From positions 62,001 to 126,000 of the forward strand of contig NZ_SLUI01000012.1 in NCBI RefSeq assembly GCF_004339805.1: a stretch of 64,000 bases of DNA, read 5' to 3'. The DNA comes from Anaerospora hongkongensis. Its GTDB lineage: Bacteria; Bacillota; Negativicutes; Sporomusales; DSM-15969. The notes under the pieces were generated by a model, which did no database searches, was not told the DNA's origin, and saw only the letters and a list, made by a program, of their open reading frames with translations. This document shows positions 34,146 to 43,463 of this stretch, piece after piece. Position 1 is the stretch's first letter; every line of letters begins with the position of its first letter. The position numbers and the translations under genes are program-made.

Positions 34146-35639
34146 GTGAAGAAACTTAACCTGGCAACAAAGCTGAATTTCAAGATTGTTTGTATTGTAG
34201 TAGTATTAATGATTACTATCACGGCTTACCAGCATTGGTTAGCCCTACAGGAAGAGAATGATAAAAATATCAAATGGCTCATTGCCATTACCGATTTCCT
34301 TGTCCAGAAAAGTGCCGGTATTGTAAACTCCGAAAAATTTTCTGATTCTGCTGAGATTGCGCACGGGCAGCTTATGATCGCAAATGAAGAATTGCAGTCT
34401 ATACTTGGTGACATCGTAGTACCAATCAACATTGTTAAATATGGCTTTTATTCCCGGTCTCAAAATAGTATTATTGCTATCGGCCCTACAGCTGATACGC
34501 TTTTGCTTGTCGGCTTGGAGCCGGATCAGTTTGGCACTGTTTATGAGACTGGCCAGCCTGAGTTAATTGAAAAGAAAAGCTCACTCATATGGCATGGCGC
34601 AAGTGTAATCACCTACGTTCGACCGATCGAAAATAAAGGTGTTATTGTTGGCCATGCCTTTGCGTCAATCAATCAGGATGCGGTTTACGGGGCAATCTGG
34701 AAACGGACACTGAACACCTTTTTAGGTGCATTTATTATGTTATTGGTGTGTGTTGCTGTTTTTAGAGAGCTGTTCATTCAGCTGAAAAATGATTTGCAGT
34801 TATTTGCCGAAATGATAGTAGAGGGGCGTACCGTTAGTTTTAACAGTGAGATTACAGAATTTACTCCTATATTAAAATACATCAGTGATCAGACTGAGAA
34901 GATGACGCGCTTGGATCGATTGAATATTATTGGTGAAATGGCGGCAAGTATTGCTCACGAAGTGCGCAACCCAATGACCACCGTGCGCGGCCTGCTACAG
35001 CTGATGAGTAAAAAAGCCGAATTCAGCAAGCAAAAAGATAATCTGGAACTGATGATTGATGAGATTGATCGTGCCAACAGTATTATAACCGAATTCTTAT
35101 CCCTGGCAAAAAACAGGGCAATGGAGTTCAGCCAAATCAACCTGAACGATATCATCCGGGATATTTATCCTCTGTTACGGGCGGATGCATTACGGAACAA
35201 TTGTGAGATTAAAGTTGATTTTAAGGATATTCCTACTGTTGCGGTTGACCAAAACAGTATTCGGCAGCTTATTTTAAATATGGTTAGGAATGGACTGGAT
35301 GCAATGGCTGGCATTGCGGGCGTGATAGAGATTCGCACGAGAGTACAAGCAGGAATTGTGTATTTATCGATTCGGGATCATGGCAGCGGTATTTCCCCGG
35401 AAATTAAAGAAAAATTGGGTACTCCCTTTTTTACCACCAAAGAAAAAGGCACTGGCCTGGGTTTGGCGATTTGCTACAGAATTGTTGAACGCCATGGAGC
35501 ATCTCTGCATGTAGAGAGCGAACCGGGAAAAGGCACAGTCTTTACAATAGCATTTGCTCCTGGGATAGCAACTTCGGACACAAAGGTGGTTCAAAATGAT
35601 CGAAAAAATAATAACGCTGTTGTTTTTACTTGGAAGTAG
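34146..35639 (+). CDS. Sensor histidine kinase overlapping the TTT operon
   Basis: A 497-residue kinase with a membrane segment near residues 11-28, an extracytoplasmic sensor of about 150 residues, and a second membrane segment near 193-212. HisKA follows with the histidine in ASIAHEVRNPMTTVRG near 276, then HATPase motifs (LNMVRNGLDAMAG, DHGSGI, GTGLGLAICYR). The GTG start follows AGAGGTG. The last 44 bases overlap tctB, so kinase and transporter are translationally linked, suggesting a sensor for the imported carboxylate. No response regulator is adjacent. HEVRNPMTTVRG is also typical of Spo0A-directed kinases. Confidence 0.9.
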   Translation: MKKLNLATKLNFKIVCIVVVLMITITAYQHWLALQEENDKNIKWLIAITDFLVQKSAGIVNSEKFSDSAEIAHGQLMIANEELQSILGDIVVPINIVKYGFYSRSQNSIIAIGPTADTLLLVGLEPDQFGTVYETGQPELIEKKSSLIWHGASVITYVRPIENKGVIVGHAFASINQDAVYGAIWKRTLNTFLGAFIMLLVCVAVFRELFIQLKNDLQLFAEMIVEGRTVSFNSEITEFTPILKYISDQTEKMTRLDRLNIIGEMAASIAHEVRNPMTTVRGLLQLMSKKAEFSKQKDNLELMIDEIDRANSIITEFLSLAKNRAMEFSQINLNDIIRDIYPLLRADALRNNCEIKVDFKDIPTVAVDQNSIRQLILNMVRNGLDAMAGIAGVIEIRTRVQAGIVYLSIRDHGSGISPEIKEKLGTPFFTTKEKGTGLGLAICYRIVERHGASLHVESEPGKGTVFTIAFAPGIATSDTKVVQNDRKNNNAVVFTWK

Positions 35640-36015
35640 TGCTTATTTGTATGCGGCGCAACAACTCGCCTTTGGGACGCTAAGTTCGCCAAAATCCGGT
35701 TTCTTGCCGCATTTGGCTGGAAGTGCTGCTGTGTTGTTATCTTCGCTGCTGCTGGTCAGACAAGCACGGTCGAGCAAGGCAATACCTTGTGAAAAGGCAG
35801 ATTGGACAAAATTCATTTTTATCATTATAGGTTTTATTTTTTATATTGTGGTGTTAAGCAGTATTGGCTATTTACTGTCTACCTTCATCCTTCTCTTCTA
35901 TTTACTAAAGGTTACGGATACTTCGGGCTGGATTCAACCTTTGCTGATTGCCGTTATCAGTTCTGCTGCATGCTATTTGGTATTTGGACGATATTTGGCG
36001 GTCCCGCTGCCATAA
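35596..36015 (+). CDS. tctB: Tripartite tricarboxylate transporter small subunit TctB
   Basis: A 139-residue membrane protein with four hydrophobic helices, the small membrane component of the TTT family. The N-terminus MIEKIITLLFLL, the PKSGFLPHL loop and the terminal LAVPLP are typical. The ATG follows AAAGGTGG, lies inside the 3' end of the kinase gene in another frame and precedes tctA by 15 bases. Confidence 0.85.
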   Translation: MIEKIITLLFLLGSSAYLYAAQQLAFGTLSSPKSGFLPHLAGSAAVLLSSLLLVRQARSSKAIPCEKADWTKFIFIIIGFIFYIVVLSSIGYLLSTFILLFYLLKVTDTSGWIQPLLIAVISSAACYLVFGRYLAVPLP

Positions 36016-36030
36016 GGGAGGGATGAAAGT

Positions 36031-37539
36031 TTGGAAGTACTGAGCTTATTGCTGCAGGGGTTTTCTATTAGTATTCTCCCGGCAAATTTATTAGCGTGCG
36101 TTATTGGTGTTGTCATCGGAACTCTCGTAGGCGTTTTGCCGGGAATTGATACGATCAGTGCAATCGCGCTTTTATTGCCGTTTAGCTATGGCCTGGAAAG
36201 TACGTCAGCCTTGATTATGTTTGCCGGTATTTATTACGGGTCAAAATACGGCGGATCAACTACCTCTATTCTCATGAATGTTCCCGGCGAAGCCGCTTCA
36301 GTAGTCACTTGCCTGGACGGATATCCTATGGCGCAGCGCGGGCGGGCGGGTGCTGCTTTGGCGGTATCTGCGATCGGCTCTTTTATCGCGGGGACCATCG
36401 GCATCATTGGGTTGACACTGCTTGCACCTCCATTAGCACAGGCGGCGTTGGCTTTCGGACCCCCCGAGTATTTTTCTATCGCGTTAGTTGGCCTGGCGGT
36501 TTTATCCAAACTGTCAGGTACATCGCCTTTAAAATCATTGCTCATGGCAGCTACCGGTATTATGCTCGGTACGGTCGGCATGGACAGTTTATCCGGGATT
36601 AGCCGCTTTACGTTTGGCATCGACGAGTTAGACCGTGGCTTTGATTTATCTATCCTTGCTATGGGCATTTTCGGTATTGGTGAAATCATTACAGTCATGA
36701 CGGAACCTCATATTCGACCAGCCGTGCCGACAATTCGCATGCGTGATTTGTATCCAACCAAGGAGGAAATGCGCCGCTCAAGCACACCGATGGTACGCGG
36801 AGGAATTATTGGATTCCTGGTAGGGCTACTGCCTGGACCAGCAGCAACGATTGCCAGCTTCGTATCATACGCAGTGGAAAAACGGTTTAGTAAAAACCCG
36901 GCTGAATTTGGGCATGGGGCAATTGAAGGTGTCGCAGGACCTGAAGCGGCTAATAATTCTGCCATTTCGGCCACGATGATTCCTTTACTGTCACTGGGGC
37001 TGCCTTTTTGCGGGGCGACGGCAATTATTCTCAGCGGCTTTATGCTTCATGGCATTATTCCCGGTCCGGCGCTGATAACGCAGCAGCCTGATTTGTTTTG
37101 GGGGCTTATTGCCAGCATGTATATCGGCAATGTCATTTTACTCATCATTAACTTGCCGATGATTGGCGTATTTGTTCAACTGTTAAAAACACCGTTACAT
37201 ATATTAATGCCGCTAGTAGCGGCAATTACACTAACAGGAGCATATTCAATTAACAATAGTATCTTTGATTTGGGCTGGGTTATTATTTTTGGCGTAATTG
37301 GTTTTTTGCTGCGCCGGGCAGGCTTTGAACCGGCTCCGCTGGTGATTGGCTTGGTATTAGGGCCTGAGCTGGAACGGGGACTGACGCAGGGTTTAATTAT
37401 CAGCAATGGGAATGTATGGACATTGGTCAGCCGGCCTATTTCAGCGACCATCTTATCCATTGGTGCCATTATTATGCTCTATAATACGGCCAGGTGGTTT
37501 CGTAAAATGCAAGGTGAAAGAAAGGGGGAAAGCTGTTAA
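36031..37539 (+). CDS. tctA: Tripartite tricarboxylate transporter large subunit TctA
   Basis: The 502-residue channel-forming subunit with about eleven membrane helices. The family motif regions are present: GTLVGVLPGIDTISAIALLLP near residues 30-50, YYGSKYGGSTTSILMNVPGE near 69-88 and the second PGPA-type repeat (GLLPGPAATIASFVSY). The TTG start follows GGGAGGG. It works with TctB and a TctC receptor to import citrate-like or other carboxylates using the ion gradient. Confidence 0.95.
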   Translation: MEVLSLLLQGFSISILPANLLACVIGVVIGTLVGVLPGIDTISAIALLLPFSYGLESTSALIMFAGIYYGSKYGGSTTSILMNVPGEAASVVTCLDGYPMAQRGRAGAALAVSAIGSFIAGTIGIIGLTLLAPPLAQAALAFGPPEYFSIALVGLAVLSKLSGTSPLKSLLMAATGIMLGTVGMDSLSGISRFTFGIDELDRGFDLSILAMGIFGIGEIITVMTEPHIRPAVPTIRMRDLYPTKEEMRRSSTPMVRGGIIGFLVGLLPGPAATIASFVSYAVEKRFSKNPAEFGHGAIEGVAGPEAANNSAISATMIPLLSLGLPFCGATAIILSGFMLHGIIPGPALITQQPDLFWGLIASMYIGNVILLIINLPMIGVFVQLLKTPLHILMPLVAAITLTGAYSINNSIFDLGWVIIFGVIGFLLRRAGFEPAPLVIGLVLGPELERGLTQGLIISNGNVWTLVSRPISATILSIGAIIMLYNTARWFRKMQGERKGESC

Positions 37540-37566
37540 TCAGAGTTTAGGAATGGAGGCGAGAGT

Positions 37567-38586
37567 GTGGGAAAAAAGACTTTTGTATGGTTAGTGGCAG
37601 CTTTACTGATTGGTATGATAATAATAGGAGGTTGTACAAGCATGCAAACTGCAAAAGTGCCAGATACTCCCAAGTATCCCGACAGGCCAATTACTGTGAT
37701 TGTTCCGTTTAGTGCCGGCAGTGGGCCGGATCTTATTGCGAGATTACTGGAAAAGGCAGCAATGCAACACTTAGGACAGCCATTGGTTGTTGTTAATAAA
37801 CCGGGAGGTGCAGGCAGCCTGGGGTTTAATGAATTAGTAGCAGCTGCACCGGATGGCTATACGATTGGAATTTCCAGTGTGGAATTAATACTTAATCCGT
37901 TATATGGGTCTTCAAAATATAATTATCTTTCCGCATTGGAGCCGCTCGCCCAAGCTACAAGTTCAATATCAGTTTTAGTCATTCAAGCGAATCAGCCATG
38001 GAATAATGTCAAAGACGTAATTGATTATGGTGAAACAAATTCAGGGAAGCTCAAGTTTGGACATCAAGGAATTGGGTCATTTAGTCACATTGTTGGGGAA
38101 ACATTTTCTTTAGCTGCAGGAAGCCATCTGGAGCAGGTACCTTTTCGCGGAGGTGGAGAAACAATTGCGGCTTTGCTTGGGGGGCATATACAAATTGCAT
38201 TTGTTTCTCCAGCCATGGCTAAAGAGCATTTAAAAAATGGTACACTGCGTGCTTTGGCTGTTTCTGATAATCAGCGCTTGAATGACCCAGTGTTTGCGCA
38301 AGTTCCAACCTTTAAAGAACAGGGTTATGATATTGTGTTTAACAGTTGGTTTGGTATTGCAAGCCCCAAAGAACTTCCTCCCCATATTAAAAATAAATTA
38401 GCTGAAGGTTTAAAAAGCATTATTGCTACTCCTGAGTTTCAGAAAAGTGTCGAAGCTATGGGATACCAACTGGATTTTGCAGGACCGAAGGAAGCGACTG
38501 CAAAGTGGCAGGATGATAGTAAGAAATTAACTAAAACAGTGCGCGATACCGGTATATTAGAACTGATTAAAACACAAAAACAATAA
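37567..38586 (+). CDS. tctC: TctC/Bug-family solute receptor 1 (lipoprotein)
   Basis: A 339-residue extracytoplasmic receptor of the tripartite tricarboxylate transporter. It has a signal sequence with lipobox IGGC, YPDRPITVIVPFSAGSGPD at the start of the mature fold, the ligand-loop KPGGAGSLG and GHQGIGSFSH. The GTG start lies 27 bases after tctA. It is closely related to the next gene; both share the unusual post-cysteine segment SMQTAK. Confidence 0.92.
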   Translation: MGKKTFVWLVAALLIGMIIIGGCTSMQTAKVPDTPKYPDRPITVIVPFSAGSGPDLIARLLEKAAMQHLGQPLVVVNKPGGAGSLGFNELVAAAPDGYTIGISSVELILNPLYGSSKYNYLSALEPLAQATSSISVLVIQANQPWNNVKDVIDYGETNSGKLKFGHQGIGSFSHIVGETFSLAAGSHLEQVPFRGGGETIAALLGGHIQIAFVSPAMAKEHLKNGTLRALAVSDNQRLNDPVFAQVPTFKEQGYDIVFNSWFGIASPKELPPHIKNKLAEGLKSIIATPEFQKSVEAMGYQLDFAGPKEATAKWQDDSKKLTKTVRDTGILELIKTQKQ

Positions 38587-38642
38587 TATTTAAAATCTAT
38601 TTAAATCCAATCTAATAGCTAACTAAAAAAGGAGGCCAAGGA

Positions 38643-39659
38643 GTGAAAAAAAGAACTATTTTTTGGGTGCTAGCATGTTTAGTGATATCAGTAGCAATAG
38701 GAGGGTGTGCAAGTATGCAAACTGCCAAATTGCCTGCCGCTACCAAATACCCGGACAGGCCCGTAACGATAATTGTTCCTTTTAGTGCCGGGAGCGCTAT
38801 TGACCTGGTAGCGCGCGGTTTAGAAAAGGTGTCCGCCAAGCATTTAGGACAGCCTTTAGTTGTTGTCAATAAACCTGGCAGCACCGGCAGCCTTGGGTTG
38901 AATGAAGTAGCCAGTTCTAATCCGGATGGCTACACCATTGGACTTTCCGGCGTTGAAGTAATCTTAAATCCACTCTTTGGCGCAACAAAGTTTAATTATC
39001 CGACGGCATTAGAGCCTTTAGCACAAGTCACCACAACACCATGGTTAATTGTGGTATTGGCGAATCAACCTTGGAATGATATACAGGATCTGGCTGAATA
39101 TGGTAAGCAGAATCCGGGACAAGTAAAGTTCGGACATCAAGGCATTGGTTCACTAAGCCATATTGCTGGAGAGACATTTGCTAAAGCTACCCAGAGCAGT
39201 ATGGAGCAAGTCCCTTTCCGCGGCGGCTCAGAAACGGTAGCTGCTTTGTTAGGTGGACATATTCAGATGGCGATTGTATCACCGGCATTAATTAGAGAGT
39301 ATGTTAAAAATGGAACGGTCAAAGTGCTGGCAATAACAGATGAGAAAAGACTTGCTGATCCATTATTTGCAGATGTGCCGACTTGCAAAGAACAAGGTGT
39401 TGATATGATATTTAATATCTGGTTTGCTATCAGTGCACCTAAGGAAATTCCGGCTGATGTAAGAACTAAACTAGCTGATGGTTTGAAAGCAATGATTGCG
39501 GATCCAGAGTTTAAGAAAAGTGTAGATAATATGGGATTGCAGTTACAGTATTTAGGCCCGAAAGAAACGGCGGAGCAATGGCAGATAGATGGTCAAAAAC
39601 TTACTAAGACCGTAAAAGAGACAGGGATTCTGGAGCTAATCAAGGCGCAAAAGCAGTAA
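38643..39659 (+). CDS. TctC/Bug-family solute receptor 2 (lipoprotein, tandem paralogue)
   Basis: A 338-residue receptor, a tandem duplicate of the previous gene. It has lipobox IGGC, the same CxSMQTAK mature start, VPFSAGSAIDLVARGLEKV and GHQGIGSLSH. In the ligand loop the first receptor has NKPGGAG and this one NKPGSTG, so the two may bind different carboxylates while sharing TctAB. The GTG start follows AAAGGAGG. It is the last gene of the operon. Confidence 0.92.
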   Translation: MKKRTIFWVLACLVISVAIGGCASMQTAKLPAATKYPDRPVTIIVPFSAGSAIDLVARGLEKVSAKHLGQPLVVVNKPGSTGSLGLNEVASSNPDGYTIGLSGVEVILNPLFGATKFNYPTALEPLAQVTTTPWLIVVLANQPWNDIQDLAEYGKQNPGQVKFGHQGIGSLSHIAGETFAKATQSSMEQVPFRGGSETVAALLGGHIQMAIVSPALIREYVKNGTVKVLAITDEKRLADPLFADVPTCKEQGVDMIFNIWFAISAPKEIPADVRTKLADGLKAMIADPEFKKSVDNMGLQLQYLGPKETAEQWQIDGQKLTKTVKETGILELIKAQKQ

Positions 39660-39662
39660 TAG

Positions 39663-39697
39663 AAAGAGCAGTGGCATATTTTAGCCACTGCTCTTTT
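39663..39697 (+). terminator. Terminator of the TTT operon
   Basis: Stem AAAGAGCAGTGGC against GCCACTGCTCTTT with an 8-base loop and T-rich tail; it can also serve the convergent minus-strand gene. Confidence 0.85.
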
Positions 39698-39711
39698 GTT
39701 TAAGTAAGCTG

Positions 39712-39999
39712 CTACTGATTTACAATACGAATAAAGTTTACGGCAAATGCGGATTTAAGTGCCGGCAAAAAGCGGCTGGTGATCACGGAACGGTACATTT
39801 CCTTTCTGGTGATGATCAATAACTGATCATCTACTTTGCGCAGGGAAGCCAGTGAATTAATATACTTCTCAAAATCATCTTCACCGATTGCTGTGCGTAA
39901 AGCGCAGAGGGACTCTGAAAGATGAGGCATTTCCTGAGAAATACGATCTTCTAGAGGGGTAAAGGGAATTGAGTAGCGGTTGGTTGATTCAGTAGACAT
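39712..39999 (-). CDS. Small protein of unknown function (95 aa)
   Basis: The start is placed at ATG 39999, which follows GGAGAG; the in-frame extension overlaps the upstream gene and is rejected. The last 55 residues (FEKYINSLASLRKVDDQLLI, then ITRKEMYRSVITSRFLPALK) have a hydrophobic and basic pattern somewhat like the DnaA N-terminal protein-interaction domain, but this is a weak impression. It starts 26 bases after the SagB-like gene, so they are probably co-transcribed. Confidence 0.6.
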   Translation of the reverse strand: MSTESTNRYSIPFTPLEDRISQEMPHLSESLCALRTAIGEDDFEKYINSLASLRKVDDQLLIITRKEMYRSVITSRFLPALKSAFAVNFIRIVNQ

Positions 40000-40024
40000 G
40001 GTTTCTCTCCAATATATTTTAAAT

Positions 40025-40759
40025 TTATTTGCGGCCAACGGTGGCAAGGTAGATGGCAAACGCGTTATCACCATCGAGACCTAGGAAGGTGTTTAATTGA
40101 TCATCATCATAAGAGGCAATGGCACAAGCACCGGCATTAATATTTTCAGCAGCCAGGTAAAGATTCTGGCAGATGTGTCCGGCATCAAGATGCAGGTAAC
40201 GATAGGCCCGCTCGCCATAACGCCAGCTCATGCGATAGGGAACAGCTACCCAGATAAAAAGTGCTGCTGCCGACTTAATGAAAGCTTGATTCGAACAGTA
40301 GCTGGTTACTTGATCGGCAATATCATTATCAATGGAGTGAGCAACGAGTGACAGTTGATGCTTGCTGGCAATAAAACGGTACAAGCCGGGCTGGACGCCG
40401 CTGACGTCATTAATGACCAGCCAAGTCTCAATAGCATGGCGGGCTCCTGCCGAAGGTACAGTGCGAAGGGTGTGAGACGGCAGTGCCTTCTGTACTCCTT
40501 GTGTGCACCATAACAGATAAGAAAGTTCGGCAAGAGAGAGATGCTGACCAGCATATTTTCGGACCGACCGGCGCTGCTGAATAGCTGTGCTGACAGCAAG
40601 CGGATCGATTTGCAGATCCTGCAGCTGTGGCAGGTCAACAACCTGTGCAGCCGGATCATATTCCAGTTCGAGAGAAGGTTGAGGCTTTCCTAATGACTGA
40701 TCGGAGTTTTCCAAATGTCGGTGTTTTGTTTTCTCCATAAACTCTTTGCCGATTTTCAA
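40025..40759 (-). CDS. SagB-type nitroreductase-family oxidoreductase
   Basis: A 244-residue FMN-dependent nitroreductase-fold protein. The SagB/ThcOx hallmarks are RRSVRKYAG near residues 63-71, LSYLLWCTQGVQ, RTVPSAGARHAIETWLVI and LYLAAENINAGACAI. SagB enzymes oxidise azolines in peptide natural products, but stand-alone members are common in anaerobes and no precursor peptide or cyclodehydratase is nearby. The TTG start follows GAGGTG with 8-base spacing; ATG 40738 is an alternative. Substrate unknown. Confidence 0.82.
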   Translation of the reverse strand: MKIGKEFMEKTKHRHLENSDQSLGKPQPSLELEYDPAAQVVDLPQLQDLQIDPLAVSTAIQQRRSVRKYAGQHLSLAELSYLLWCTQGVQKALPSHTLRTVPSAGARHAIETWLVINDVSGVQPGLYRFIASKHQLSLVAHSIDNDIADQVTSYCSNQAFIKSAAALFIWVAVPYRMSWRYGERAYRYLHLDAGHICQNLYLAAENINAGACAIASYDDDQLNTFLGLDGDNAFAIYLATVGRK

Positions 40760-40888
40760 GTTTTCAGCACCTCACTTTATTTGTTGCTATATCTATCATA
40801 CTGCGGCCTGAATTTTTTTACAATAAAGGGTTCAGCAACTGTTTCAGAACATAAAATAATAGAGTGACAGGGGAAAGGAGGTATGAAT

Positions 40889-41470
40889 ATGGTGTATAAA
40901 GTAAAGGATTATTCCCATCTGCTGGGGATGGAGGGATTCAGCAACCGGTTGCTGAAAAATCATTTTACATTATATGAAGGATATGTAAAAAATACAAATT
41001 TACTCTTATCAACGTTAGAAGATTTGATTGCTGAAGGAAAAGGTTCCACACCGGAATATGCAGAACTGAAACGGCGGCTGGGCTGGGAATACGATGGAAT
41101 GCGTCTGCACGAATATTATTTTGCTAATCTGGGCGGCAATGGTGAAGTAGATGATGAATGCCATTTAGTGGAGCGTATTGAAGCTAATTTCGGCAGTTTG
41201 GCCCTCTGGCAGGCTGATTTTATTGCTACCGGTATGATGCGCGGTGTAGGCTGGGCAGTGTTGTACAGGGACAATGCTACAGGCCGGCTGATCAACTTTT
41301 GGATCAATGAGCATGACACCGGCCATCCGAGCGGCGGTTCAGCGCTCTTAGTAATGGACGTATGGGAGCATGCATATATGCTTGATTACGGATTGAATCG
41401 CCACGATTATATCGATGCATTTTTCCGCAATCTTGACTGGAATATTGTCGATCAGCGACTGAGGCGCTAA
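40889..41470 (+). CDS. Iron/manganese superoxide dismutase
   Basis: Converts superoxide to peroxide and oxygen. The metal ligands are visible: His25 in KNHFTLYEGY, His74 in LHEYYF, and Asp and His in MDVWEHAYMLDYG near 155-159. The 193-residue length is normal. The usual paired histidines of HHxxY are replaced by NH, and the second-helix context HEYYFANLGG differs from enterobacterial SodB, so this is a divergent anaerobe clade. ATG 40883 abuts the AGGAGG site, so the in-frame ATG 40889 is preferred. It is divergent from the SagB-like gene. Confidence 0.9.
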   Translation: MVYKVKDYSHLLGMEGFSNRLLKNHFTLYEGYVKNTNLLLSTLEDLIAEGKGSTPEYAELKRRLGWEYDGMRLHEYYFANLGGNGEVDDECHLVERIEANFGSLALWQADFIATGMMRGVGWAVLYRDNATGRLINFWINEHDTGHPSGGSALLVMDVWEHAYMLDYGLNRHDYIDAFFRNLDWNIVDQRLRR

Positions 41471-41473
41471 AGA

Positions 41474-41518
41474 GAGAAAAGCAAGCCTTTCATGAAAGGC
41501 TTGCTTTTCTCATTTTTG
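41474..41518. terminator. Bidirectional terminator between sod and the chemoreceptor
   Basis: A perfect 17-bp stem (41474-41490 with 41495-41511) with loop CATG and a following ATTTTTG; it lies between convergent genes. Confidence 0.9.
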
Positions 41519-41530
41519 TTTTAACGTCTT

Positions 41531-43258
41531 TTACACTTTAAACTTGCGGATATCGCCTTGCAGCTCTTCAGCCATCATTGCCAATGTACGGCTGGTCGCA
41601 GCAATCTCCTGCATCGATGCCGTCTGCTCTTCAGTTGCTGCTGATACACTTTGCGTTTCAGCTGAGGTAGCTCTAGTAATCGAATCAATGCTTTGCACAG
41701 CAGTGACAATTGCTTGGCTGCCGATAGACAGTTGATTGGTGGATTGCGTAATATCCGTAACTTTTGCGGTAATTGTCGCAATCATTTCCGCTATATCATG
41801 GAAAGCTGCCCCGGCTTCAGAAACAACCTGAGCGCCTACTTTTGCTTCTTGCGTGCCGCTGTTCATTGCTGTTACAGCTTGATTCGTTTCAGATTGGATT
41901 TCTCTAATTAATTCAGCAATATGCTTTGCCGCTTCGGCAGATTTCTCTGCAAGCTTTCTGACCTCATCGGCAACGACGGCAAAGCCTCGGCCTTGTTCAC
42001 CGGCACGGGCCGCTTCAATTGCAGCATTCAGTGCTAAGAGGTTAGTCTGTTCGGCGAGTTCGGTAATCGTATCGACGATTTCACTGATTTGCACAGAACG
42101 TTCCCCTAGTCTGCCGACGACTTGTGCGGAGGATTGAACCGTCTGATTGATATGAGACATCTGGTTTTGCGCAGAGTCAACAAGTGTGCCGCCTTTATCA
42201 GCTGCGGTAGCAGCTGTTTTGCAGAGGTTTGTGGCTTCCTGGGCGTTGGCTGCGGCTGAAATAACGTCGCTGGCAGTTTGGTCAACCTGAACGAGGGTTT
42301 GCTCTACTGCCTGAGACTGGGTTTGGGCACCGCCGGCAACCTCAACAATTGAGTTGGCAACCTGTGTGGAAGCTAAGGCAGATTGTTCAGCACTGGCCTG
42401 CAACTGTTCTGAAGCCGCAGATAGAAGCTCGGATCTTTCCTGAATCGTCACAAGTAACTGTTTCAGATTTGTTTTCATTTGTGACAGCGATTGAGCAACT
42501 TGTCCGAATTCATCACGGCGGGAACTAAGTGCGGTATTGTCTTCTGCGGTGAAGTCACCCAAAGCCATGGTATTAATTTCTGCAGTCACAACCTGAATGG
42601 GGGCGGTAATCTGCTTGGTTAGGAAATAGCTCATCGCTAATCCCAGAACCGTAGCGCAAAGCCCGAGAATAACGGAGAATTTCACTCCGCTGGCGACATC
42701 GCTGTTTACTCGAGTTACTTCGCTGCTGGCTGCTTTGGAGTTTTCTTCTACACTGTCATGAAGTATTTTTTGAATGGACTGGGCAAAAGGTGTTAATTCC
42801 CGGGTTACGGCAGCACTTTGTTGACCGGCTAAAGCTGCTTTTTCCGTATTACCGGCGAGCTTTTGGCTGAATTGCTCACGGAGTAACGGAATCAAGCGGG
42901 AAACTACACCATTGCGATATTGTTCGGTGTCGCTAATCAGTTTTTCCACCTGACTGCGTTGACTCGCAGGCGTTAATGTCAGCAGCTGGTTTTCCAGCGC
43001 AATTACGGAGTTTAGCTTTTCCTCAAAGTTCTTGCTGTACTTTTCATCGCCGTCTGCTATGTAGCGTCTAATTTCCAATACTGCACCGGTATACTCATTT
43101 TCCGCTTTAGCGGCGGTGATTGCCCGGGTATTGGTTGCCTGGATGCTGGTAATACTTGATTCAACTGTAATTGCTGACCAAACGGAATAACAGCCAATCA
43201 CAAGCAGCAGGCCCAGGATAGTGATAAGTGACAACCAAATTTTTTGTCCAATTTTCAA
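41531..43258 (-). CDS. Methyl-accepting chemotaxis protein
   Basis: A 575-residue chemoreceptor with membrane segments near residues 10-30 and 190-212, a four-helix sensor domain between them, a HAMP domain and the signalling tip [19 protein letters not shown]. It is paralogous to the receptor at 31.3 kb, with the same overall build. The TTG start follows AAGGAGGG. The upstream region carries a palindrome GTTAAT-N4-ATTAAC at 43292-43307 that could be an operator. Confidence 0.94.
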   Translation of the reverse strand: MKIGQKIWLSLITILGLLLVIGCYSVWSAITVESSITSIQATNTRAITAAKAENEYTGAVLEIRRYIADGDEKYSKNFEEKLNSVIALENQLLTLTPASQRSQVEKLISDTEQYRNGVVSRLIPLLREQFSQKLAGNTEKAALAGQQSAAVTRELTPFAQSIQKILHDSVEENSKAASSEVTRVNSDVASGVKFSVILGLCATVLGLAMSYFLTKQITAPIQVVTAEINTMALGDFTAEDNTALSSRRDEFGQVAQSLSQMKTNLKQLLVTIQERSELLSAASEQLQASAEQSALASTQVANSIVEVAGGAQTQSQAVEQTLVQVDQTASDVISAAANAQEATNLCKTAATAADKGGTLVDSAQNQMSHINQTVQSSAQVVGRLGERSVQISEIVDTITELAEQTNLLALNAAIEAARAGEQGRGFAVVADEVRKLAEKSAEAAKHIAELIREIQSETNQAVTAMNSGTQEAKVGAQVVSEAGAAFHDIAEMIATITAKVTDITQSTNQLSIGSQAIVTAVQSIDSITRATSAETQSVSAATEEQTASMQEIAATSRTLAMMAEELQGDIRKFKV

Positions 43259-43338
43259 AATATAGTAGCCCTCCTTACTGATCGTATTTTTGTTAATGTA
43301 AATTAACGTAGTTTTTTGTCGATTCTAGAAAAGTTTGA

Positions 43339-43397
43339 AAAGTCCTGCTTGGGCTTGACCGCATATAGCGTGGTGGCTTACAATTTAGCAGGACTTT
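43339..43397. repeat. Inverted repeat in the MCP-larA intergenic region
   Basis: AAAGTCCTGCT (43339-43349) and AGCAGGACTTT (43387-43397) form an 11-bp inverted repeat with a 37-base interior that can fold further (CCGCATATAGCG). No clear T tract follows on the plus strand and a short TTTT follows on the minus strand. It could be a leader structure or a small mobile-repeat remnant. Confidence 0.4.
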
Positions 43398-43463
43398 GTC
43401 TGCTGGCAAAGAAAAATGAATATAGGAAACCTGCAAAAAATGTTACTTTAGGGGGTATCGGGC

